DNA from: Phalacrocorax aristotelis
Taxonomy: Eukaryota > Chordata > Aves > Suliformes > Phalacrocoracidae
Length of the DNA: 64,000 nt
Direction: 5' to 3'
Assembly: GCF_949628215.1 (NCBI RefSeq)
Contig: NC_134283.1
Location: forward strand, 5,449,610 to 5,513,609
The position numbers were made by a program, and so were the translations under genes. Shown here in pieces: positions 12,101 to 26,300 of the stretch (position 1 is its first letter; each line of letters starts with the position of its first letter). A model generated the notes under the pieces. It made no database searches and was not told the origin of the DNA. It worked only from the letters and a program-made list of their open reading frames with translations.

Positions 12101-15100
12101 GTCCCATTTGCTTCTCCATACCGTATGTTAAACCAGTAGGCTGAGCAGAATCATTTATCTTCTTGGTTTTAATACCTGTCCTTTTTTTATTATTACCATT
12201 AGCCATTTTCTATCCTTGAGAACACTTGAAAAATGTGAAAGGAGCAATGGCATAGCCCAAAGTCATGTTTTTGCGTCACTGCCGGTGAGTGGGTGCCTTT
12301 TTGGGAATGTTTTTGGGGTTGTTTTCTTTATTTTTCTTTTAAGAGCGGTGCTTCCCACCCTAACATCTAAGCCAACATGTTTGCAATCATAGAGGCAACA
12401 TCTGGGGAGAAGGGATATAAACAACACTATATTATTGCATGAACCTGTAATTCAAATGAGGCTATGGAACAGCTAACTCCAAACATGAACTTCTAACACA
12501 ATTCTTCATGATAAAACATTTTCAAATATTCTAAGTTTTTAAGCCTCTTATTCCCTCCATTCATCTATGCCAAGCATGCAACATGATTGCGTTGCTGTAT
12601 ATACATTAAAACACAATAATTGTACCATGTTTGCTCTGGTTTCCCCCATTCACCTTTTTAATTAAATTAGACCTTTAGGATTTTATCCTTCAGGCAGTGA
12701 ATTGAGTTTGAGAAATTAAAGGCATTAAGATGCTTTCTGAGACATGTGGAAGCCGTAACAGTGATTTCTAACCCTTTTTCTGAAAAGGTAGGATACACCC
12801 ACACAGCAGGGGAATAAATCACCCTCGGGCTGTTCTCAGATGCACATCTTCTTCATCTTGTTTGCTTTGTTCGCTGTGTCATACACACATTGGAGATTTC
12901 CACGTACGCTGTGGATTGGTGTCAGCGCTTGCTGCTGGCAGTGCATGCCCACAGGAAACTCAGGACAGACATGACGCCTACTCTCACAGATTGCTGCTAT
13001 GGAAATTACGATGGCTAAAGGGCAATAATTTTTTTTTCCATTATGAAACAAAGTGCCGTATGGTATTCTTTCCACCAAAGAAAGCGAGCAAAGAAGTAAG
13101 CACTGCCATTCTCATGCAGGCTTAGTGTGGGAGCACTGAGGTGCATTGTCCCATTGCCAACAGCTCCTTCTCACACCCAAGGATGCCAAAAAAAAAAGAC
13201 CAGGTTCTCCCATTACCACCCAAAGCCACTGAGGGCAGGTCAAGCTTGGAGCATCCACCCGTCCTTGCTGCAACCCCTCATGTCAGAGCAGGTCACCCTA
13301 TCCCAGGGTTTTGTGGGATGAAATGCTAGAAAACTACTTTGAAGCCTTACTCGTGTTACTTAATTAACTTTATCACAGTTCACAGTCTCTTAAATAGCAC
13401 ATTTGAAGGGGGTGGCGGAGGAGGTGTGGAAGACGGCAGGTAGGTTAACATTACATGAGGAGGACACGCCAACGGAGCTGAACCGGCTCAAACCCATTTC
13501 CTGAGCATCACCGTGCTTCCTTCCTTCCTCCGCCTCCTTCGCTGTCTGCCATTTATACCAACCACCGGTGCTTTGTTTTCTTTAGATCTTCCATTCACAC
13601 AGCCCTTGATCTCTGCTTCATCTTTCACCTCTTATTTTGATGTTTGAAACTTGTCCTTTTATACCACAAGGAGAAAGACCCAAATACAGATGGGCTGGGT
13701 GGAAACATGGCTGGGTCATGAAACTCTCAGAAGAAAAATAGTCTAATTAAGAGGTGACTTCTGAAAGGCTCTGTACAAGGAGCTACACACTCTGCACCTC
13801 ACAGAGCTCTCCTGATTTATCAGACTAGTAGCAAAGGCTGAGCTGGCTCCCCCCTAGGATTTCAGAGCCATCCTTACTTTTCTCACTTGTGGCAGCGGGC
13901 AAGACCCAAAGTCTTAGCTCACAGGATTAGTTTCCAGCTTGTTCAGTGCTCTTTCCAAAGCTAAGGCAACAAGACGAACAGGGAAACAAACTTGGATTGT
14001 TTAACCTACACGTTCCAGGCATTAAACCTGTGAAGACTTTATATCACTGTAGTTACTTTCATACAGGATGTTAAAGCCAAATTAATTAGTTTAGGTTGCA
14101 ATGACCTATACAATGTGCTTAAAACCCATTTATCCTACTAAAGAGATTTAAAACTCACCTCCTTTCATGAGATGCAAGTGATTTATGATTCGGTCATGCT
14201 TTAAAAATAAAAGCAATTACCTCTCTTACTATGGTAAAAGCACACTGCCTCAAGGTTGCCACAATACATCTGTAATTGAACAGCAACCTCTCTAATCTTC
14301 AGCTTGGATGACAAAAGCATTGGCTGTTGAAATACTGCCTACAATGGTGTCTGCATACCAGGAAGAACTACATCAGCTGACAAGTTTCAGCAGGAGCAAT
14401 TGCACCTCAGGCACCTCGGGATCCAATGTTCTGGGTGTTTCCTGGCAGTAGCGATACTTTCCATTTATGCACCCTAATACTTTTAAGAGAAAAACAATAA
14501 AATCCCACCCTCCTTTTAATACCCTTGCAAGAGCCAAGATCTTTTGTCTGAAAGCTTTTCCTTTGAAGCCTGCATGACTTTTATTTCAAAGAAATTTTCT
14601 TTGAGCATTCCTAGAAATATGATGACTCCATGATGCACAATATGCTTCGGTGTTGCATCATTTTCCGAATCCAGCTGGCTTCCTAAACACAGCCATAAAA
14701 AAGCTAAACCAGGCAACATTTTGTTCCAGAAAGGATCCCCAAACCAGTCTCATTAGGAAGAATAACCAAACTCATGTATTTGTCCCAAACGTGCTGTAAA
14801 TATGATTGGGGCACAGATGGGTGCTGATGGCCAGATGTGGACTCTCTGATTCAAGCGAATGAAATGTGACCCATTTTAATTGTACCTGTGCAATACTGTG
14901 CCCAGACTAGTCAATTTACAGCAAAACCAGTCTGTTTTGACATCACCGAGATCTGAACGTTCCCTGGAAACATCCTCTTCATACAAAGAATACATACAAA
15001 ATCTATAAAGACTCTTCTTAGGCAACTATAAACAAAACCAAATCTTCATACTCACCAGGACACATGCTCATAGAAGCACGAAAGTTATTCCCTCTCTTCT

Positions 15101-18100
15101 CAGTATAGCAGGGACTCAAACCAGCAAAATCTGGAGATTCTCTAATATTCATGTATATCTTAACAGTAAGAAGTCATTTTAACAGTCACATAGTCAAATT
15201 TTAAATAGTTTAGAAACAACTAAGCTTCTGTTCATGCTCATTAAATTAGAAAAAGTGACTATACCCTTTCTCCCTATCCCTGTTTTTGGCCTCTACTAGC
15301 AAGAAAAAAAAAGGGTCTTTAAGATTACTCTATGTATTTGAAGCTATATTGATGGCTTTGGCTTGAACAACAAAGTTGTGCGTAAACATTACCAAGGCAG
15401 CCAGCATAAAATGTCCTGATGCAGGAGGGGCTGCTCAACCTCCTACAAAGCTTGAAAGCAGTTTTAGGATTAATCCCTGTCCCCACAGGAGTCCGTAACC
15501 CTCAGTGACCCAGAGCTCCCCACTCTCCTACACCAGCAGTTTTATCTAACCCACAACTCACTGTCAGAGCTCTCATTTGAACACATTTTAAAATTTCACA
15601 GCCCTTTTCCTCACCTCCAGCCACATGGACAATCCCACACATTAACACTTCTTGAAATGCAGAGATGGTCTTTTGGCAGGCAGCCACCAAAACTTCCCCA
15701 CTATGGCTTTCTACCATGGCCACCAGCGAGATAAACACAAAAATGCCTGATATTTTAAAATACCTCTCTTGCCCAGCTTGCAATGCTAGAAGTATGCGTT
15801 AGGTATGGTTGTCATCAGGGGCCCCGTAAAGAGAGCAAATGCATCCAGAATAAAAAAAGTTCTGAAAACAAATTACTTTATAGCTCACCTTTTGTCTCAC
15901 CAAAGCTACATATCTTAAAATCAATTGTTCACATGAAGTAAGAACAGATGTCAGCCAGAGTAATAAAGGCAGAGCAGGAGAGTGGGAGCCCCAGGACACC
16001 AGCCAGGGATGTGCTTGGTGAAAAGCATCCAACAGCATTTACTTCTTGGTCACAACCCTCATTCCAGAGGTTTGATCCAAGGGATGTGTATAAAACCTAC
16101 TCTTTAATCATTATTTCTGCTTATAACCCCTTTTAAACTATACATGTGTGTATTTTTAATATATATACATGCTAGATTAGTGTGGGGCATTAAGTGACAT
16201 TTTAGAGTATTATTTATTAGCCCCTTTTTAGGGCTACAGCCAATTTCTTCAATTTTTCAGATGTTTTTCTTCATGCCATATGCTTTTTTTTTTAGAATTG
16301 TTATCTTTGAAAATAGGCCCAAATCACACTGGTTAGTTCAGGGTTTTTAATACATCCGTTTCCGCTATTAGAACTAAACACCCTCTCTTCCCACCCCTAA
16401 AATAGCTTTGTATCAGATCAGCGTTTATAGTAAGCAAAGGAACATAACACCTAGACACTGGTCCTTGAGAGCACGAGCTAGCGTCAGTGTTAACATCCAC
16501 ATGGGTGTGTTGGCCACAAACACCTGCGATTTATTCTGCAGTTCTCCCAGCCTCATGATTTGGATAATTTGCCATGCAAGCCATTAGCAAAAGACATTTA
16601 CCTCTAATACTACAGTCCATTAAACGACACATAATTCAATAATGTGTTACAACAGAATTATCTTTAAAACACAAAGTAAGACCCCTGTAGGGACGAAACA
16701 ATAACAGTCTTTGATACCACAGTCATTTGAGACTTGCTAAAATATCTTTGTATTTAGGTGAAGGGATATAAAATGACTACTTAGAACACACATTTCCTGG
16801 GAAATAAAAGTAAAAAAAAGTAAAATTAAATCAAATCTTCCACGTAGATCCCTAGTTTAATACGTCTGCAATGTGCAAGATAACATTCCTATTAAGAAAA
16901 TGAAGAAAAAAAAATCACATTTTATGACCACAGCCAAACAACAAAGCAACAACTAAAGATTGTTATGAAGTTTGCTATGCAAAACAGCTACCTGGCTGCT
17001 AAGAGGAATCTTGGTTATATAATGTATAATGCACCTAAGGGCAAAATTCCTGCCCACCTGTTACACCTAAACTGGGTAAGTGAAAAACAATCACCTACAT
17101 CAGACACTGATATGGAGATAGGCTGACTGGCAGCAAGTCCCCTCACCCTGGAAGGCAGCCAAAATTGAGAGGCTGCCATCCAGCACGCCCCAGGCTCCGC
17201 ACCCCATTGCACCCATCTTTCCTTTCAGCTCGTGTCAGATTATACTCAGATTATTACCCACAGCGAGACAGGTTCTGTTCATTAACGCACTTCACTGACG
17301 AGACACCAGGCAATTAACATATACCACAATTCTATTAAATTTCCCACTGTCCTTAAGCAAGTTGCTCTAACCCATAAATTAAGCTCAATACATAATAAGA
17401 AAAAAACTGGTAGAGCAAGACACACGAGATCAGGGGAAGGAGAATACAACCTGTTTGGTGGTCCAGCAGTCCGCGGCAGGGTCAAGAGTGTTGGGGGTCT
17501 CAAGCCAGCTGAGAGGGAGCTCCACCAAGATGCTCCCATTCTCCAATTTTATATGCTGGAGCTGGTGTGAAGCCCCTAGTCCCTACATATCTTTGTACCA
17601 CATCTTAATCACCACAGCACACCCTGCTATAACTTTTGGAGCTGAACAGGGGCTGTTTGGATAGATAAATAAGGGGACAGAAGGAAGAAGGCCTCATGGT
17701 TCAGCAAAGTTGTTCACACTTCTATAATTTAAAAGAGCAACACAACTAAACCCTCAGCCACGAGTTGTGCTTGTGATTAGTGTTTAGCTGCGACTGGGTG
17801 ACAGCTTCTTGATTTGATTTAAATACTTCCCTCAGGGTGCTCTGTTAGAAACCATCTCTGCTCTTGATAGAAGTTTAGGCCTAATTTTCTGGCAGCTGAT
17901 AAGCAGTGTAGGGAATGTCAGAGGCATGTTATCAGAGTCTGCACAGCTGCAGCTGTGGGGCTAAGCAAGGGTTGACTACCCTTAGTCTTCACCTAGTTCC
18001 ACCCCTCACCTTGGTGTTCCCCTCTTCAGCAGACCCTTGACATTAGTCCAGTCCCAGGGTCAGGAGCCCACAGCTCACAAGGTACCCTTGAGCCATTTGG

Positions 18101-19969
18101 GGATCATGTGCTGCCTGAAACAAGGCACTAACTGCCATCCGGAGAAGGTCCCGACCACCCTCCTCCTTGGTGCTCTCCTGCTACAGGAACAAGGGCAGCC
18201 TGGGAAGGGAAGGGGTGTAGCACCTGTCCCCAAAAGCACAAAGGGTCAGTTGAGACAGAAAGTCACAACAATCCAGTTACTAAATATTATGCGCTTTTGC
18301 TGACAAATAAAAAATTTGGGAAATAGTTAAAGAAATGGGCAGAGAGACAGAAATAGTCCCAGATTTTCTGAGTGAAGAAAATTTTTGGTCACACTTTCTC
18401 AAAGGAAAGCAAAAGTCTGGAATCAGGAGACAAACCCACAAGGCCCTAAGCCTCAGTAGCAAAAGCAGCAGTCATGACAAAAATCTACAGAACAAGAGGA
18501 TATCTACACTGGGGCACAAATTTAAATGGTTGGCCAGGGCTGCTAAGCATCCTCTCTGCATTTACAGGAGTCTTGCATTGATGTAAAAGATGCAGGAAGG
18601 AGATGGAAGAAATACTACAGATGCAAATTAAATTGTGATTTCTTTCAGTTGACTACAAGAGTACATCACACAAGTAGGATTATGACAGAAGACAAGAAGC
18701 TGCTCAGAAAGGAAAGGAAAAAGTACATCTACATTTAAAGCCATAATGAAATGAGTTTTGATTTTTCATCATTGGAAAAGAAATGCATCTTGTCAAAGCA
18801 AGGCACAGGACAGATGGCCAAACCAGGGAACTCAGAGGGATGAGGCTTTCAAAGCCCAAGGATGTGACAGGCAACGCAGAAAGGGAGTGGGGTAGGAAAA
18901 AACATAGGCAAGGTAACCAACCTCTTGGCATTGGTGAGGGTTTTATGGTACAGGGACAACCAGTGGCAGGGAGGGCACCTGTTGCTCCTAGAATGAATTT
19001 AGAGAAGGGGATCAACCAAAATCCATCAGAAGATGGACACTGGACTCCAGTAAAGCCAACCTGAAAACTGACTGATCTTAAAGGAGCGAGCATAAACTCT
19101 CCCCAAAGCTGAGGGAGACACAGGAAGGTGTCAGGAAAAATGGGCAAAAATATGAGTTCTTCATAAACCCAGAACAGAGTAAAGAATTGTACAAAAAGCA
19201 GAAGTGAGATCAGAGTTTACTAATAATTAAGGAAGCGCAGGCATATACAGGCAATGAACACCATGACCAGGACAGTCATATCAAATTAGCAGCTGATATA
19301 CTTAGTATTACTTTTTATAATACTGTAGGAAGGAGATTGCTTCTTTATGAAGGTCTTGATCTGCCTTTGTTAATTTCCCCCCCCCAACTAATTTACTTTG
19401 CTTAGTCTAGCAAAGAGTACACATATAAACATCACAACCATACTTCACAGAACTTGGAAAAAATGTCAATAACTTCTTAGGTCCAAAAGACCCCACCAAC
19501 CACCAAACCAAAATGTGTTAGTCTGAGGCTGCAGTGAGAAAGATTTGCTTTAGACATTTAGAAATCTCTCCAATGACAGGAATATATGCGACTCCTTAAA
19601 ACATTTAAGAGGGTTGTTCACTCAAGGATGGTTTTTTTGTTTCATTTTAAAAAACAGGTTATACATATGTCTGTGTTGGTGGCACCTTTTGAAGCCGACA
19701 AGGGCTATATAATCTCATGAGATACCTTACTCAGAAGGCAGGATATAAAGACACCAGGAAAACATTTAAATTCCCCAAAAAGCCCCATCTGGGGACAGCT
19801 TTCTATTTCTGTTTATCCTCCACTTTTCCTGAACATTACTCAACACAAAGATTTACCTTTGTTTGCAAGGCAGCATAAATGCAATTTAACAAAGACAGTA
19901 CAATAAATAGCAGTGTCTTGAAATGGAGTTTTTCCCAGTTATCAAGTAAGACAAACACTGATGTATTCC
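6117..19969. other. Gene-free stretch 3' of HSD17B2
   Basis: Nearly 14 kb with no recognisable coding exon on either strand. Open frames of up to about 165 codons (for example minus strand 10880-11374) are not family-like and have no exon structure. Nothing resembling CR1 or an LTR was recognised. A run of nine C lies at 19377-19385. The part nearest 19969 must include the HSD17B2 3' UTR. No canonical AATAAA on the minus strand was pinned down there, so the transcript end is not called. Confidence 0.5.
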
Positions 19970-20328
19970 TTAAAGATTCTTGCTTTCAGCTTCTGATGTT
20001 CTCAGCGCCCTTGGGACAGACTCAGTACTCAGCATTTTACTAATGAAAAAGTCATAGAACCAGAGAGGAAAGTAGCAGAAAATACAGAGAGGCACATAAG
20101 CCCCTTTGCCAGGGGTGTACAAGCTGTGTGGTCTTTTGGCCAGCAAAGCATGCAGGATAGCACTCAGCACAGGGGAGAGGTTGGCATCGCAGTACGTGGG
20201 CATGTGCAGGAGGTAGCTCTTCAGCCCCAGGAGGTAGTCCTCACCATAGTCTTGCCTTGTGTCTGCTGGGAGGTTCTCCATCAGCTCCTTTTCTTGCTTA
20301 TCCCACAGGTCGGATGTGCCTTGTATAC
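19970..20328 (-). CDS. HSD17B2: HSD17B2 terminal coding exon 5
   Basis: The acceptor is CTGCAG|GTATAC, and the frame runs 119 codons to TAA at 19972-19970. It encodes the C-terminal steroid-binding and membrane-associated part: TSDLWDKQEKEL, DYGEDYLLGLKSYLL, SPVLSAILHALLAKRP and YTPGKGAYVPL, then a hydrophobic segment and the PRALR motif near the end. Length and order match the human last exon. Confidence 0.94.
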
Positions 20329-23300
20329 CTGCAGTAGCAACATCACAGGATAGCATGTGGGTTTGGGAATGAATTAAAAACACTCATCCATAATTAACAG
20401 TCAGTAAGTTGTTCACCACCACCACCCTGATTCACAGGTGTTCTAAGCTGGGTCAGTGGAGAACAGACCCAACAGCTGGTTAGCTGCAAGTGCTTTTACC
20501 TGGAAGAGAAGGGAAAGCACAAAACACAGACCACACAAAAAGCATGGGGTGCACGTACTATCTGGTTACCAGCTCTACGTAAAAAGGCACTTTCATAGCC
20601 AAGTCAGCATTTTTTTCCCTTTTTACCATCCCCCATTGCCAGTTTGTCCTGAGTGACTGAGGAAAGACAGGCAGACTAAGATGAATAGGATTCACTTGGG
20701 TTGGCCAAGTGCTAAGCTCCTCTTTCATGAGTGACATTAGTATTTGAACAACTTTTCATTAAGGATAAGGCTTCTATTAGGCAGATTAAAAAAAAATTCT
20801 ATTTTCCCATCTGCATCATATGTAAATGAAAGCAGTGGCTTTTCCAATACATTTATTGTTAACTACCATGAATTAAGCATTGTAAGTAAAAATCTTTAAA
20901 TAAGTATTTAAATCAGAAATATTGGGACTTGCTTTGATGCATGAAGTTTTCATCTAGAGCTCTGAAAACATCTAAGTGGGGCCCTGAAGGTAAAACCTCA
21001 GGCAGGTATCACTGACCACGCAGGCGTCGTCAGAGCCCAATGCCCCACAGGGCCCCTTCCCAGGCAGGGAGCCATTCAAGGGCACGGGGTTTTACGAAAA
21101 ACACCATTTTGCTTTTCATCAAGATAAAAATTGTAACCATGAAGTCACCAGGACTTTCCAAGTAGGCAGCAGTAGGACTTGATGTCATCCTCAGGTACCT
21201 ACCAGACATGTCCACAGAGCAGGGACCCGTGTGACACCCACCCTGCTCCCAGGTGGGCACGGGGTGCGGCAGGAGATGAGTCTGTAACCCAGAAGGGCTC
21301 TGCAGAAAGTGCTCAGAGCAGTGGACAGAGGATTTGGAAGAAAAGCAGCAAAAGCACTGCATGGGGAAGGAATGGAGAGGAAAGCTCAGGACCATACAGA
21401 GTAGTATTGACAGCAAGTCGGCAGGATGACACGTATTGCTGCAGATACTTTGATGCAAGACTGAGCAGCTCAATAAAGAGAGCTCTGATACTGAGAAAGG
21501 TAGGACTGACAGTGAGTCCTGAAGCTCTCATGCAGGACAAGCAAGCCGTAACACTCAAATCAACTACACAGTGATGCTTGAGTTTTTAAAACTTCAGTAA
21601 AGCTAGAGCAGAGGGAAAACATCAATTGCCTGAACGCTGCCCTGCCTCAAAGCAAAGACAGCTCTCCCCTCTCTGCCTAGGAGAAAGGCAGAGGCAGGCA
21701 GTGTGCAGAACTAGAGGAAAAAGCTCTTGCAAAAAATGCAGATCTTAATTTCCATAACCAACATGAAGAATGGCAAAAAAGTCCAACCGCTGAGAATCAT
21801 TCAGGGCTCTGTATGAAGATGCTGGACTATAGGGAAAGAGGCACGGCAGAAAGAACTACCCAAAAGTGTCAAATACCAACCTGTTCGGAAGCCTGACGGA
21901 TGAATTGCAGCAACTTTAATTCCCCATTTGGAAAGCTCTTGTCTTATTACTCCAGAAAACATGGACAAAGCTGCTTTTGATGCACCATATGCAGCATACC
22001 TTGGTAGTGGAATGCCTCCTGCAGGAGCAATATAAACATGATAAAGCTCAACGGAGGCTCTTTCCAGCCTTTATTTTCATGATTTAGAAGGAAGATTATA
22101 GAGCAACCAAAATTATGCGACTCTTACTGAGGTTAAAGACAAGTCAGTGAGGGAATAATTTCTTTCTGGAGGTTAAAAAAAGTGAAAGTTGTAAATTAGC
22201 AGGTGCTTACAGCAGTTATGCTCAGTAGCACCTGATAAGACACCTTGTATGGGAGAAAAAATAAACTGTATTGCATTTAAAGGTAAAAACTGCTGAAAAT
22301 TATGACTGTTGGTTTCAGAAACACTGATAATGTTCTAGCTCATATAACTAGTGAAGCAATAGTTTAATACCGCTGTTCTTGTTGTCCCTGTAACACAAAT
22401 TTCAAGCTCCTACTATAAACCACAGTTACAGAGTAAGTAATCTCAATTCTAGCTTTATAAAGCAAATTTATCTTCCAGTTCTTTCCAGCTAGTTTCAGAA
22501 AGACAAGAGACAACAGTGCAGGAGTGGGGAAAACCTCTATGGACAAACAAAAACTGGAATCACATCCCTTAGGTGACAGGACTACCCGAGACCCATCATG
22601 GAAGCAGATCCCCTGCCTAAACCTATATCCCATCTCCTCCAGTCCCAGCAGCATTTGTTCAGGTGGAAAAGATAGAAAACAGCCAGTATTTTAGGTGAAT
22701 TTGAAATAAATCCACAAGTTTACAAAACAAAATCTTCCAGAAAATAATATCTTCCAAATATAGATATTTCCTCTGTTTCAAAAACTGGCAGATTGTCACT
22801 TCTTCAGCTTTAGAAAAATCCAAAGATGCTTTGATTTGAGCATCTTCCCCTCCCTTCTTCAGCCCCCCAGCTTTCTCCACAAGGTTGGTGTTACCACCGT
22901 ACAGAGTGTCACGGCCAGGTTTAGGGGTCATCACAGCCACCACAGCCAGTGCCGGCACAGCAGGGAGGAGGTAACAGAGTGAGCAACCCTTCCCTTTGAG
23001 GCACGTTATTCCTTCTCCTGCCTGCATGGGCGGTGGGCACACCCTCCCACACAGCCTCCGTTTCAAACATTACACATTTATCTCAATGTATTTGAAAAGA
23101 AAATATTTCGATACAGGGGAATTCTCAGGTAAGCCACTGGTGCCGTCTATTGGGTTTTGTACTGCAACAACCAAGGTATCATGGGAGTTTCTTACACAGA
23201 GTCATTCCTTTGAAGAACTCAGGCCAATTGTATGTTAATTATTCTTCTGTATACATCTGAATAAGTTTGAGTTTCAATTGGTTTTAGCCAATTGAATCAC

Positions 23301-26300
23301 ATACTTTTTTCCCCTCTGAGGTCAGGCTAACCTTGAGTTCAGTTAAATTAGCTCTACACAGACAGGAATGGAGTCGGCACAATGAGACCTCGCTAACTTT
23401 TCCTGCTAATGTTTTACCAAAGGACCCTCAGACCCCGCATTAAGAGGACGCTATTTACCCAAAACAGCCTGTATACAAGAACATCTGTGCGAACAGCTAT
23501 AGTTTAAGCAGGGTCATTATCAACTCCTGTAAGGGCAAATTATTCAGCACAGGGAAGCTCTCCATTTATGCCTGCAGCTCAGGGATTCATGCCAAGAATT
23601 AAGACATCTACCCCAAAACAATGAAAGTGCAAGCTTCACTTGGGTGCTCAGGGAAAACAGAGGTCTCTCCTCTGTCTCTGTGCTTGCAAGGGTTGGTGGG
23701 CAGAGCAGCACCAGAAAGGTCCTTCTGATAACCCAGTCCTGACTTCTTTAAGTGTCAGCAATGAACCATAAACACAGGTGTGCAGATACAAAATATACTT
23801 GGGATTATAAAAAGAAAACAGAAGAGGACAGCATCAGAGCTAGGCTGAGGCCACATCCAAAATATTTTTAAAGAAATATAAACACACACTCTTTTAGGTC
23901 CCAGGTTATTAACAGACCATGTTCTACGAGAGAGCCATAGGATGCAGCAAAATATAAAAATGGCTTCTGCTCTTGAATAAGTAAATATTTCTCTTCAGCA
24001 GGTGTTTCAGGATTGTGCTTTCTCACCCTAACTACAGTACTTGAGCCCTACAAGGGCAGGGAGGTGGAGCTGCCCAAGTGAAATATCTAACATTTATTAT
24101 AGACTGTTGCAAATGTCATTAACTTACCCAAAAGATATTTATGCTCCAAATTTAACTTAAGTATTGAAAAAAAAAGTTGAAACTTTAGGTATAACCAAGC
24201 CCAAATGAAAGAGCCTGTCTCTGGAAAAGGCAAACAGCTTTTGGGCATCTCCACGATGTGGTTCAATGAGGTGGTCACAGACTTCTGCTGGAACATGTTA
24301 TAGAAACATCTGTGATTTACCACCCATCTTTCTGGAAGCTCACAAAGCTATCACTCCGCATCTATAACAATATCTGAATTTTACTGTCTTTTATAAAAGA
24401 GCATATTTTTAGCCATATTAAACTCTTCTTCTTTTAGGGCTGTTTTCTGGAAATAGACTCCCAAGCAAAAGACAAACCTGCATTTATTACCTAGATATTT
24501 ATTCCCTAGGTGTACTGACAAGCAGGACTAACCAACACCTTCCTTAGCATTTTTGCCAAGGAAGTTAGTTGTTTTGTCTGTTGCACCAGAAATTTATTTG
24601 GTGTTATAGTTCAGCTCACCTGCCATGCTGGACATGTTAATCAGCCTCCCCTGGGATTTCCGAAGTAACGGTAAGAAGGTCTTGGACACCTCTACAGCCC
24701 CAAAGAAATTCACCTCCATGCACTGCCTGTACGTGCTCATGGGGAGCAGCTCGCCATCAGCAGTGAAGCCCAGGATACCCGCGTTGTTCACGACCCCCCA
24801 GAGCCCTGGGAAGAGGAGAAAGCACAGGGCTGCTATACAGCAGGAAATCAACTCCATAAAGTTTAAACTGATGAGCTGGGTGATGCTCCCCAGATCAAGG
24901 CAGAGATGTTCTGCAGCTACACAGTACCCACCCCATGAACAGTCATCACCATTTTTCATACGTCCCAGAAATCAGGAGTCAATAAGCCCACAGACCGAGG
25001 GGTGGAAATGACCTACGCACATGAGCCATGATGCAGAGAACAGGTAAGGAACGGACCTCGTAAAGCAGGTACATTAGTACCTCCATTAGAACAGCAGAAA
25101 ATCCATACCTGTATTTTGCACCTTCTCCGAGACTTTTAGATAGGCTTCCTTGACTTGGGTGGCATTGGTTATATCCAGCTGCAGGAGAGAGAGTCTCCGA
25201 GAACAGGTCCGTCTCAGTTCCTCAGCTCCAGGTCCATCCTTATTCAAAACCCCGGCAAATACAACAAAACCTAAGTCATCCAGGTATTTAGCCAGCGCAT
25301 GTCCAATCCCAGTGTCACTTCCTGAAAGCACCAAAAAGACACCTGAAAAGTACGTCTGTCCTAAAACATCATCTGAAAAAATAAATCAAAAGGAAATACA
25401 TGCAAATGTAACCAAAAAGATGATGAAATAAAGTTGCTGAAATACACATGACAGTAGGAAAAAAGTTTCAGATCCGAAGGTTTGAGGAGCTGGACCTTTG
25501 CATGTTCCACAAAGATTGATATACCGTGTCCTCTCGGCTCAGAACTGATAGCATCAGCTCATATTCTCCCACTGAGAACAGGAAAAAAACACAAAAGTAC
25601 TTTAATTTGAAGTCTCAGATGGACAAAGCAATTACAGGGCATTAGAATTCAAATAAATTGTTGTGTTCTATTTCTTAAATCAAAGAAGTTGCATTATTTT
25701 ATTCAAACATCTATCATCTGGATCCTTCTGAAAAATACTTTTTGGTCCTAGGCTGCCACCAAGCCAAAGCTAAGCAACTGTTTCTTTACCTGCAAAGGAT
25801 CTCAGTGCTTTCAAACCCTAAGAAAACTTCAGAATGGCATTTTTAGGCTAAGCCAAATAACACCAGCTGTTTAATTCAAGCAAACTTGCATCAGAACTTC
25901 TCTTATTCTCTCTATCCTCCTCTAAACTTATTCCCAAACTTTGTACGTCTAAAGCAATGAACTACCAAAGGCAGGAAGCACCATTAAAGCAAACACACAA
26001 CGATGACCTCCGAGTTCACAATTGTGCAATTTCTCCCACCAGGTAAGAATGATTAATATTTAACAAATAATTTGATTCACAAGTCTCTCCCCTTGACCCA
26101 GTATTTTGCTGCCACTATCTTAGGATACTTTTAAGCGTTTTTCTTTTCCACCGTCTTTTTTTAATTCCAGTTTCCATTTTTGCCATCTACAGAGAAACAC
26201 CTTAGTGAGGGACAAAACATCTCACCCATCTGCCCACCAGGACCCCCAGTGAAGTGACAAAGGGCTCTGCTAGAGACAGGGAAGGAGTTTATAGGGACTG

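Noticed and set aside
21030-21574. Open frames of 131-147 codons within HSD17B2 intron 4
   Set aside because: Not SDR-like, and the gene is complete without them.
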